Source of the DNA: Sphingobium naphthae
GTDB taxonomy: Bacteria > Pseudomonadota > Alphaproteobacteria > Sphingomonadales > Sphingomonadaceae
NCBI RefSeq assembly: GCF_020782235.1
Contig: NZ_JAJGNO010000004.1
Coordinates: 186,001-250,000, forward strand
DNA length: 64,000 nt
Direction: 5' to 3'
Shown here: positions 26,194 through 33,295 of the stretch, piece after piece
How the letters are laid out: each line of letters opens with the position of its first letter
How positions within the stretch are numbered: the stretch's first letter is position 1
Translations under genes and position numbers: made by a program
The notes under the pieces: model-generated
Database searches by the model: none
Told to the model about the DNA's origin: nothing
What the model saw: only the letters and a program-made list of their open reading frames with translations

Positions 26194-26394
26194 TCACTTC
26201 ACATCGACACCCACTCCGGTGCGATCCACGATCCGCCACCCGCGCGTCATGCGAAGGCCCGAAGCCCAGCCGCGTGCCCGCTTGTGCGTCGGAAATTCGG
26301 CGTCCAGTTCCTCGCCTTCCACACGGGGGATCACCTTCACGTCAAAGCCTGCGCCGAACGGCTCATAGGTGATCTCGATAATGCGCTCAGCCAT
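26194..26394 (-). CDS. small protein, DUF2188-like
   Basis: The 66-residue protein contains FDVKVIPRVEGEELDAEFP, a helix with ARGWASGLR and a final strand. It matches the layout of the 24215 gene product, and the EFP plus A-x-x-(W/Y)-A features are shared. It overlaps the end of the excisionase-like gene by eight bases. Function unknown. Confidence 0.5.
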   Translation of the reverse strand: MAERIIEITYEPFGAGFDVKVIPRVEGEELDAEFPTHKRARGWASGLRMTRGWRIVDRTGVGVDVK

Positions 26395-26569
26395 TGGCGG
26401 TGCCCGAACGGAATGCAGCGTCCAGCTCTGACTTGCGGAAATAGAGCCGTTTGCCTTTGCGAATTACAGGGAGGCGGCCCTGCTCCACGAGATGATACAC
26501 GGCACGGGCAGTCAGCCCAGCATAGGACGCAGCGGCGTTAGCGCCGGCGATTAGATCGTTTCCCAACAT
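26387..26569 (-). CDS. excisionase-like helix-turn-helix protein
   Basis: The ATG at 26569 sits six bases after GGAG and gives 60 residues. SYAGLTARAVYHLVEQGRLP followed by the basic wing RKGKRLYFRKSEL is the HTH_17/excisionase fold. It is the first gene of the leftward early operon, divergent from the MerR-like/integrase genes, with a perfect palindrome between them. It could act as a recombination directionality factor or as a repressor. Confidence 0.75.
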   Translation of the reverse strand: MLGNDLIAGANAAASYAGLTARAVYHLVEQGRLPVIRKGKRLYFRKSELDAAFRSGTANG

Positions 26570-26584
26570 ATACGCTCCGTTACA

Positions 26585-26602
26585 AAGACGAACATTCGTC
26601 TT
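26585..26602. promoter_or_regulatory. perfect palindrome, probable operator in the divergent control region
   Basis: AAGACGAA and TTCGTCTT form an 8-bp inverted repeat around a CA spacer. It lies 15 bases upstream of the excisionase-like start and about 60 upstream of the MerR-like start, a natural place for a switch between the leftward and rightward promoters. Confidence 0.5.
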
Positions 26603-26661
26603 ACGTGACATAGCGTGATTTCCGGGCTAAGGGCAAGACTAGTTTTCGTCCTGGGGTCTTC

Positions 26662-27351
26662 ATGGTCGGTTTAACGTATCGTGACGTTGAGGAGACCCTG
26701 GCGGCTGTTCATCGCATCCGTCCTGATAAGCGCATCGCCTTTAGGGCGAGGCTCAAACACCTTCAGCGCGAAGGCTGGCCCGAAGGAGCCAATACGGGAA
26801 CTGGCAAGCGCTTCAATTACCAGCTTTCCTCGTTAATGCAGATGGCGTTGGCTATAGAGCTTCTACAGGCCGGACTTAGCCCACGTCGCGCAGTCGCGAT
26901 ATTGAAGGCGGGATGGCAAGAAACAGCCATAAGTTTGATGGCAGTCCGGGTTGCGCATCCCATCTTAGCACAATGGGGAGAGTTGGGAACGCAGGATCTC
27001 CAAGAGATATTTTGGTGCGTTCATCCGGAGGCACTCCAAGATCTCGCGAAGAGCAGCGCCGGTGATGAGGGTGCCGACGATATAGTAATGCTGCGGCCTG
27101 GGCAGCTCCCACCGTATTTCCTTAGCTCGTTGGAAGTCGCCGGTTTTGGAGGCCAGAACCGAGCTCTAGTCATTGGACTCAGGGCTCTGACAATCGAGGT
27201 CGATTTGAAGCTGTTTGACGTCGTTCCGAAACTCGATAGCGAAGAGATGCCTATGCTCTTTTGCGCAGAGTTACTTGGGTCAGATTTGACGCTTGAGCGC
27301 CGGGAAATAGTGCGATCGTTCGCAGACTTTTTAAAGGCGCGGCGGCAGTGA
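26662..27351 (+). CDS. MerR-like DNA-binding protein coupled to integrase
   Basis: The 229-residue protein has an N-terminal HTH region that looks MerR-like (FRARLKHLQREGWP, then SLMQMALAIELLQAGLSPRR). The C-terminal part has no known domain. Its stop overlaps the integrase GTG (GTGA), so they are co-translated. Base composition is more AT-rich than the host genes. Likely roles are control of integrase or of lysogeny. Confidence 0.6.
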   Translation: MVGLTYRDVEETLAAVHRIRPDKRIAFRARLKHLQREGWPEGANTGTGKRFNYQLSSLMQMALAIELLQAGLSPRRAVAILKAGWQETAISLMAVRVAHPILAQWGELGTQDLQEIFWCVHPEALQDLAKSSAGDEGADDIVMLRPGQLPPYFLSSLEVAGFGGQNRALVIGLRALTIEVDLKLFDVVPKLDSEEMPMLFCAELLGSDLTLERREIVRSFADFLKARRQ

Positions 27352-28526
27352 CCAGCATCCGCAAACGTAACTGGACCGCCCCGGACGGCACCGAAAAGTC
27401 CGGCTGGCAGGTCGATTATGTCGACAGCGCCGGCCAGCGCCGCCGCAAGCAGTTCGCGCGGAAGAAAGAAGCGGAGGCATGGATAACCACCGCCGCCTAT
27501 CAGGTGCAGCAGGGCACCCACACGCCCGACAGCCAATCCATCACGATCGCAAAGGCGGCAGACCTATGGATCAAGCGAGGCGAGCGCGAGAAGCTGGAGG
27601 CGTCCACCCTCGCGGCCTACGATCAGCACGTCCGGCTGCACATCGCGCCCCTGTGCGGCGACCGGAAGCTGTCCCAGGTAACACGTCCGATGGTAGAAGG
27701 CTGGCGCGACACCTGGCTGGAAAAGCTCTCCAGGCCCATGGCGACGCGCGTGCTACGCTCCCTGTCCGCGATCGTGTCGGAAGCCCAGAGCAGGGGCTAC
27801 GTCGCGCAGAATGTCGTCGCGGGCGTGAAGGTGCGCCGTGCGAAGCGTGAGAAGCCAAGGGTCGCAATCCCGACCAAGGCAGAGTTACAAGCCATCCTGA
27901 AGGCCGCCAGCGCCTCCACCGAGCCGATGGCGCATCCTCTGGCCCTCATGGCCATCTTCGCCGGCCTGCGCGCCTCAGAACTGCGCGGGCTGCCTTGGCG
28001 CTGCATCGACTTCAGCGCCGCGACGGTGACAGTCGATCAACGTGCCGACCTCAAGAATGTGATCGGTCCACCGAAATCCGAAGCGGGCTACCGAACCATT
28101 CCCCTGCCCCCGTCCGCCGTCGCCGCGCTCAAGATCTGGAAGCTGGCCTGCCCACCCTCGAACGATGAGCTGGTGTTTCCCTCGATCGCCAAACGGGTAA
28201 TGAGCCACCGCTACATGAACCTGACGATCATGGGAGCGGTCCAGATTGCGGCCGATGTCTGCGATCCGATGGTGAGAGACGGCAAGCCAGCTCTCGACAA
28301 AGACCAGCAGCCGGTGATGGACCAGCGCTATTCCCTTCACGACTTCCGCCACGCCGCCGCCTCGCTGTGGATCGAGCAGCGGGTAAGCCCTAAGCGAGTG
28401 CAAGCGTGGATGGGCCACAGCTCGATACAGGTGACGTTCGACACCTACGGGCACCTGTTCGACCAGGCCGATCAGGACAGCGCGGTGGCAGCGGCGATCG
28501 AAAAAGAACTTTGCAAAGCAGATTAA
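27348..28526 (+). CDS. int: tyrosine site-specific integrase
   Basis: The 392-residue integrase has an N-terminal arm-binding region (SGWQVDYVDSAGQRRRKQFA), a core-binding SAM-like domain (about 65-160) and a catalytic domain with the full set R208 (FAGLRASELRGLPW), H331 and R334 (LHDFRHAAASL), H357 (WMGHSS) and Tyr367 (TFDTYGH). It would catalyse recombination at the 44-bp tRNA-Gln core. It starts with GTG and lies near attR, pointing toward it. Confidence 0.93.
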   Translation: MTSIRKRNWTAPDGTEKSGWQVDYVDSAGQRRRKQFARKKEAEAWITTAAYQVQQGTHTPDSQSITIAKAADLWIKRGEREKLEASTLAAYDQHVRLHIAPLCGDRKLSQVTRPMVEGWRDTWLEKLSRPMATRVLRSLSAIVSEAQSRGYVAQNVVAGVKVRRAKREKPRVAIPTKAELQAILKAASASTEPMAHPLALMAIFAGLRASELRGLPWRCIDFSAATVTVDQRADLKNVIGPPKSEAGYRTIPLPPSAVAALKIWKLACPPSNDELVFPSIAKRVMSHRYMNLTIMGAVQIAADVCDPMVRDGKPALDKDQQPVMDQRYSLHDFRHAAASLWIEQRVSPKRVQAWMGHSSIQVTFDTYGHLFDQADQDSAVAAAIEKELCKAD

Positions 28527-28557
28527 AAGCTTGCTTCAAAAATCGGGGTGGGGTTCC

Positions 28558-29109
28558 ATGACACTCGAAGACTTAAATCTAATTCATCGCGAGGCAAATT
28601 GGCTCATAACTAAGAGAAGCGGTTTGTCGGCTTTGAAGTCGATGACTGTCGGGAGCGAAAGCCTAGAGCATCTCATCGATCGAATTTCTGACCTTTACGA
28701 GCTGGACAGCAAGGAACGGCGCCGTCTGCGGCCCACCATTGCCACCGACATCCACGACGGACTTTCATCATCGATTGGGAACGGCAAAAAGATAGCCGGG
28801 GGTGCCAGCGCCGCCTTCAATGGGAAAAAGGCCATGAGCGCTTTCAAGGCCGCCCAAAAAAGCGGTAGAGTTAGTGCATCGGCCCTCGCCTTTCTAAAAG
28901 GTGGCCCTGCTGCGGCGATAAAGGTGGCGACAAAAGGCGGCGTAGCCAAAGCCAATCCGCTATTCCTAGGGCTCACAGTGGGATGGGCGGTGGGCTCCAC
29001 CGGTTGGCTGATCTATCAAGCTTCCAAATATAACCAAGCCGCCTATAGCTTCCTTATCGAAAAGCATCGTTTGAAAGCAGCGCCCGATAGCGGGCTATCA
29101 GATCGGTGA
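28558..29109 (+). CDS. cargo membrane protein of unknown function
   Basis: The ATG at 28558 gives 183 residues. An N-terminal helical region (LEDLNLIHREANWLITKRSG) is followed by a Gly/Ala/Lys-rich segment (residues about 70-135) and a hydrophobic helix (LFLGLTVGWAVGSTGWLIYQ) near the C-terminus. It is the last gene before attR, downstream of integrase, a common position for moron or defence cargo. Its base composition is lower in GC than the host's. No family is recognised. Confidence 0.6.
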   Translation: MTLEDLNLIHREANWLITKRSGLSALKSMTVGSESLEHLIDRISDLYELDSKERRRLRPTIATDIHDGLSSSIGNGKKIAGGASAAFNGKKAMSAFKAAQKSGRVSASALAFLKGGPAAAIKVATKGGVAKANPLFLGLTVGWAVGSTGWLIYQASKYNQAAYSFLIEKHRLKAAPDSGLSDR

Positions 29110-29134
29110 AATGGCTACACATCTCGTGAGAACT

Positions 29135-29153
29135 TGGCACATGAATGGCACAT
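29135..29153 (+). repeat. TGGCACAT repeats, right cluster (putative integrase arm sites)
   Basis: Two direct TGGCACAT copies (29135-29142 and 29146-29153) are 11 bp apart, matching the spacing of the left-end pair at 13623-13641. Confidence 0.6.
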
Positions 29154-29193
29154 GAGTGTTATCAACCGTGCTTTTCTGCGCGTTATATACGCT

Positions 29194-29237
29194 CTCTGAC
29201 TCCGTCAATCGAGGTTCGAATCCTCGTCGGGCATCCA
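29194..29237 (+). repeat. attR core, 44 bp
   Basis: This is an exact copy of the tRNA-Gln 3' part. It lacks the tRNA 5' half and is not a functional tRNA. It is the displaced original chromosomal 3' end. Confidence 0.95.
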
Positions 29238-29311
29238 GATCTTCCTCATCCTGACATACGACCGCTTGGCTGCATTATCAATGCGCCTACGCCGTTCCCG
29301 CTAGCCGCCGC

Positions 29312-30166
29312 TCAGACCGCCGAGCGCGCGACCGGTCGCGTCTCCGACGCATCGGCCAGGGCGTCGACAGCGCTCCCCGCCTCCGTCCCGCCCCTGGCCC
29401 TGCGAACCGGCGTGACGAGAAGCTCGAAATAGGAGCGCGGCGGCCGCACATCCTCGACGCCCACTGCGGGATGTTCGTCGGGCGCAGGAAAATGCGCGGT
29501 GCCGAACAGTTGATCCCAGATCGAAAAGACGGGTGCGAAATTCTTGTCGAAATGCCGCGTCTCGACGCTGTGATGGATGCGGTGGAACCTGTTATCGACC
29601 AGCAGCCAGCGCAACGGCCCGACATGAAGCCGGGTCGACGCATGGATGAAGAAATTCCAGAAAGCCACCATGACCACCGCCAATGCCGGCACGGCGACGC
29701 CTTTCAGTCCCAGCAGGCTGAAGGGCAGGACCTTGAAGAAGAACTGGCAGATCAACTGCACCGGATGCGCATAGGTATGGGCCGCATGTAGCTGCGTCGG
29801 CGCATGATGCACGGCGTGGAACGACCACAGGAAACGGTGTTCGAACCGATGTTCCCAATAATTGCAAAAGTCCCAGAGCAGGATGAGCGTCGCCAGCAGC
29901 AACCAGTCGGGCATCCACCGCAGGTCGATCAGGATCGGGCATTCGATCATGCGCCAGAAGGCGTGAAAGGGCGGCACGATGAACGCGGCCGACACCGGCA
30001 GCGCCAGAACGAAGACAGCGCCGGGCAGCCGCTCGCGCAAGCTGAGCGCCTCGCTCGGAAACAGCATCTCCACCAATACGCACAGGCACAAGGCGAGCAG
30101 GATGGGCAGGGCCATCCACAGGCTCGCTGCAAACATCAGTCCCAGGTCAGTCCATGACAACGCCAT
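29312..30166 (-). CDS. sterol desaturase / fatty acid hydroxylase family membrane protein
   Basis: The 284-residue integral membrane protein has four or five hydrophobic helices and the di-iron histidine clusters of the family: HRFEH, HAVHHA and HRIHHSVE. Members use O2 to hydroxylate or desaturate lipids such as carotenoids, hopanoids or fatty acids. The substrate is not predictable here. It is the first intact host gene beyond the element. Confidence 0.85.
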   Translation of the reverse strand: MALSWTDLGLMFAASLWMALPILLALCLCVLVEMLFPSEALSLRERLPGAVFVLALPVSAAFIVPPFHAFWRMIECPILIDLRWMPDWLLLATLILLWDFCNYWEHRFEHRFLWSFHAVHHAPTQLHAAHTYAHPVQLICQFFFKVLPFSLLGLKGVAVPALAVVMVAFWNFFIHASTRLHVGPLRWLLVDNRFHRIHHSVETRHFDKNFAPVFSIWDQLFGTAHFPAPDEHPAVGVEDVRPPRSYFELLVTPVRRARGGTEAGSAVDALADASETRPVARSAV

Positions 30167-30292
30167 GGCTCCGCCCTATCCGCCAGACATGTAGATGGCG
30201 TTAACTCGCCCGGAGCCCGTCTGACCCGCGAAGCCCACGCCGAAGCGTCGACAGCCCGTTACCGTGAATTCGCGCGATTCACCGCGCCGCCA

Positions 30293-31576
30293 TCATGCCG
30301 CGCTGCCGTGCACCACGTCCATGGTGCGCCGCCGACGACGCGCGGGCCGCGGCAGGGGCAGCACTTCGGACGGGTCCTTCTCCAGTCGCTCGACCGCATT
30401 GTCGACCAGCATCCGCAGCCCTTCCTCGCTCAGCAACCCGCCGCGGATCAGGCAGCGATCCTCCAGCACGCGGCGGAAGGCGGAATAGAGCGTCATGTCG
30501 GGCTGGCGCGGCGCAGCCCAGAAACTGTCGAGGCTGGTGTGATGGACGATGCCCGGCACCTTGTAGACGGCATGGCCCAGCACCACGACCGGCTTGGCGC
30601 CGTTGAGCGCCAGCGTGCCCACCGTGCTGTTGACGGTCACCACGCCCAGCGATTTCTGCACGACTTCGGCAATGTCCCAGTCGGACAGATAATGGACGCG
30701 CTCGGCCACGCCATAATGGGCGGCCAGCCGCCGCGTCAGCCGTTCCCAGCTGACCAGCCCCGGATCGAGCGGATGGCGCTTGACCAGCAGCGCGACGCCC
30801 TGGGGCGCATGTTCGGCAAAGCTCTTGATGACGAAGCGCAAGGCTGCGCGCATGTCGCCGAAGGGGGAGTGAACGCGGATCTGATAGTCGGAATTGAGCT
30901 GCAGCGGCAGGGTGAAATAGGGCTGGTCCTTGACCGCTTCCCATGTCGCGGCCGACCGCTCCGCCTCACGCTGCCCCATCAGCAGCTTCCAGCACCAGGC
31001 GACCGATTCCAGCAGGAAACTGTGCGGCCGATGGGTGCGATAATAGGGGAAATAGGGCCGCATCAGCGCCGATGACAGGCCGTTGCGCATCGTGTTGCGC
31101 GCACGCGCCTGGAAGGTGGAGGGCACCGGCGGCAGCGGCTCGTTCCGGGCCGGCAGGCCCGCCGCCTGGTCGATATACCATTGCGGGTCGAGCGGCAGCG
31201 TCGAATTGCCGTTCACCCCGTCATCCTGCAACGTCAGGAAGTCGGGCCGGATATAGCCTTCCTCCATGCAATGGACGCGCAGGCCCCGCAGCCGCGCCAT
31301 GCCGTGGGCGGATGTGTGATAGGGCCGACAATCGCCATAGAGGATAAGGTCGGTCACCCCATGGTTGACGATGAAATCGTCGAAGAAGAGCGGCCAGTTG
31401 CGGAAGGTGCCGCGATAATCGGTCGCCTCCCCCGGCCAGTCGATCTTGTCGCCGCCATTGATGTTGATGCGCAGCGCGCGATGGCCCCGCGCCCGCAGCG
31501 CTTCGGCCAGCATCGCGAAATAGGGCCCATGCGGCCCCTGCAGGAAGAGAAAGGTCTTAACCTGCGGATCAACCAT
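30293..31576 (-). CDS. kpsS: capsule polysaccharide biosynthesis protein, KpsS-like
   Basis: The 427-residue protein contains FLFLQGPHGPYFAMLAEALR, INGGDKIDWPG, a DLILYGDCRPYH segment and VTVNSTVGTLALNGAKPVVV, characteristic of the KpsS/capsule_synth family. In group 2 capsule systems KpsS adds the first Kdo to the phospholipid anchor. It overlaps kpsC by eight bases, so both are made together. The C-terminus is very basic. Confidence 0.85.
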   Translation of the reverse strand: MVDPQVKTFLFLQGPHGPYFAMLAEALRARGHRALRININGGDKIDWPGEATDYRGTFRNWPLFFDDFIVNHGVTDLILYGDCRPYHTSAHGMARLRGLRVHCMEEGYIRPDFLTLQDDGVNGNSTLPLDPQWYIDQAAGLPARNEPLPPVPSTFQARARNTMRNGLSSALMRPYFPYYRTHRPHSFLLESVAWCWKLLMGQREAERSAATWEAVKDQPYFTLPLQLNSDYQIRVHSPFGDMRAALRFVIKSFAEHAPQGVALLVKRHPLDPGLVSWERLTRRLAAHYGVAERVHYLSDWDIAEVVQKSLGVVTVNSTVGTLALNGAKPVVVLGHAVYKVPGIVHHTSLDSFWAAPRQPDMTLYSAFRRVLEDRCLIRGGLLSEEGLRMLVDNAVERLEKDPSEVLPLPRPARRRRRTMDVVHGSAA

Positions 31577-33191
31577 GGAAAAACTCTGCGGCCAAGGTCA
31601 TAAATCTGCGCAACTTCCCCTGTATGGCCCGCACCCTGATAAGCCAGTTCACCGGCGGCGTCGACCCATTGCCTAAACGGTCCACCATCACTTCAGGGCC
31701 ACAAGGCAATCGGGTCACCGGATCAAGATAGCGGGGATAGAGAATGAGCGCGGCGGCGACAAGCTGATCGACGCTCAGCCTGCGCCCCCGCCTAGGGCTG
31801 GGCTGCGCCAGGTCGCGCGTCAGCCCCCATCCGGCATAGAAGGGCATGCCGTGCACCGTCACCGCGCAGCCGCGGATCAGCGCCTCGAACCCGGTGAGCG
31901 AGGAAAGGACATGCACGGCGTCCACCGCTTGGCACAGCGCCATCAGCGAACCGCCGCTGTCGATCGCATCGGCATGGGCCAGCACCGCCGCATCGGTCAG
32001 ATGCCCCTTGCGATGCCCGGCCTGCACGTCGGGATGCGGGCGATAGAGGATCCAGGCGTCCGGCTCGGCCCGCCGCACCCGCGCCAGAAAGTCGAGATTG
32101 CCGCCGACTCCCGCGCCGCCCAGCCGCACCGACAGATCATCGTCCACCTGCCCCACCGCCAGCACCGTGCGGCGCCCCTGCGGCAAGGCCGGCAGCGATC
32201 CCGCCTGCGGTCCATATTTGGTGACGCCCGACGCGCAGATGCGCGCGCGCAGCCGCCCCGCCCGCTCGACCAGCGCCGGCGGGAAATCATGGGTGGCGAG
32301 CAACGTTTCCAGGTCGTTGGCCGCGCGCGCATTATAATAGATGCCGCTGCGGTCGACCACGACGGAGCCGGGCGGATGCAGCGCCGCGCCCAGGCCGCGC
32401 GAGCGGATGAAGCCATCCTCCACGCGCGCGATGGTGACGCCCTCGGCCTCGGCCTGCGCCACAACCGCCGCGGGCACGCGCGATGGCCAGACCGCCAGTG
32501 CGCCGCCCTCGCGCCGCGCCTTGCGCAATCCGCGCCGCGCTGACAGGAAGGGGGGGAATCGCGTTCCGTCCCACAAAAAGGCGCTGATCGCCTCGCGCTT
32601 CCAGAAGGCCATGCCGCTCGCCGCCGACAGGCCGCGATTGCCGTCCAGATGCCGCCGCCAGTCCGCCAGCTGCGCGATCGCCTGCGCGGCGTCGGTCGTC
32701 GCGCCGGTGAAGGGGTCGCGATAATCTGCCGCCGCCAGGCGAGCGCGCAGCGTCGCGTGCAGTCGCGCCGGATCGATCGCCACGCCGTCCGCGCCGATCA
32801 CCGGCACGCCGATCAGGCCCGCGATCAGCGCCCACTCATCCTCTATGTCGGCATGAACCGCCTGCGCCCCCTCGATCAGGCTCCAGGGATCGCAGTCGGC
32901 CGGCAGCGCGCGCCCCGCAACCGGCGCCGCGCCCGTCCCGGGCAGCAGGCCGATCTGGTCGGGATGCAGGCCGACGAACGCCTGCGCGTCTACGGGCGTC
33001 CCCACCCGCAACAGCCGCCGCACCGGATCAGGCCGTGGTCCCCAGAAGCTGCCGCCCACGCGCGCCGCGCGCAGCATGGCGAACAGGCCCTCGGGCAAGG
33101 GGTGCGCCGGCGCTCGCGCCGCAGGAGCTGAAACGGCCGCGACGGCGGGATCGACGTGGGGAAAGGGCGGGGATCGCAGCAACGGGATCAT
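31569..33191 (-). CDS. kpsC: capsule polysaccharide biosynthesis protein, KpsC-like
   Basis: The ATG at 33191 gives 540 residues. The C-terminal two thirds is a full KpsC-type Kdo-transferase domain (AVWPSRVP, RVEDGFIRSRGLGAALHPPGSV, WILYRPHPDV, LTGFEALIRGCAVTVHGMPF). KpsC normally has two such domains in about 670 residues. Here the first is reduced to its last part (DPWSLIEGAQAVHADIEDEW). It therefore may make a shorter Kdo linker. The start is uncertain because no strong ribosome site is visible. Confidence 0.8.
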   Translation of the reverse strand: MIPLLRSPPFPHVDPAVAAVSAPAARAPAHPLPEGLFAMLRAARVGGSFWGPRPDPVRRLLRVGTPVDAQAFVGLHPDQIGLLPGTGAAPVAGRALPADCDPWSLIEGAQAVHADIEDEWALIAGLIGVPVIGADGVAIDPARLHATLRARLAAADYRDPFTGATTDAAQAIAQLADWRRHLDGNRGLSAASGMAFWKREAISAFLWDGTRFPPFLSARRGLRKARREGGALAVWPSRVPAAVVAQAEAEGVTIARVEDGFIRSRGLGAALHPPGSVVVDRSGIYYNARAANDLETLLATHDFPPALVERAGRLRARICASGVTKYGPQAGSLPALPQGRRTVLAVGQVDDDLSVRLGGAGVGGNLDFLARVRRAEPDAWILYRPHPDVQAGHRKGHLTDAAVLAHADAIDSGGSLMALCQAVDAVHVLSSLTGFEALIRGCAVTVHGMPFYAGWGLTRDLAQPSPRRGRRLSVDQLVAAALILYPRYLDPVTRLPCGPEVMVDRLGNGSTPPVNWLIRVRAIQGKLRRFMTLAAEFFHG

Positions 33192-33295
33192 GCGTCGCGA
33201 TCGACAGGCATATGCCACCTGTCCCCCTGCTGTCCCGCCGCGCGCCGCATCGTCATGCCCCTTTGCCGCATTCTTGGGCGGGGGTTCCGCAAAGG

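Larger units (their letters stand above)
13450..29237. mobile_element. tRNA-Gln-integrated prophage remnant or phage-satellite-like element
   Basis: It is bounded by 44-bp direct repeats of the tRNA-Gln 3' end. It carries a tyrosine integrase, excisionase-like and AlpA-like HTH proteins, primase, helicase, terminase, internal virion proteins and a serine recombinase. Terminase is present, but I see no portal, major capsid, tail, holin or endolysin gene, and the largest virion protein is cut short. Base and codon use differ from the flanks, most clearly in 26640-27350 and 28540-29110. The element is either a strongly deleted podovirus-like prophage or a satellite that relies on a helper for its capsid. 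Confidence 0.9.

Noticed and set aside
29194..29237. A second tRNA-Gln
   Set aside because: Only the 3' part from the anticodon loop is present; there is no 5' acceptor or D-arm, so it is an att site.
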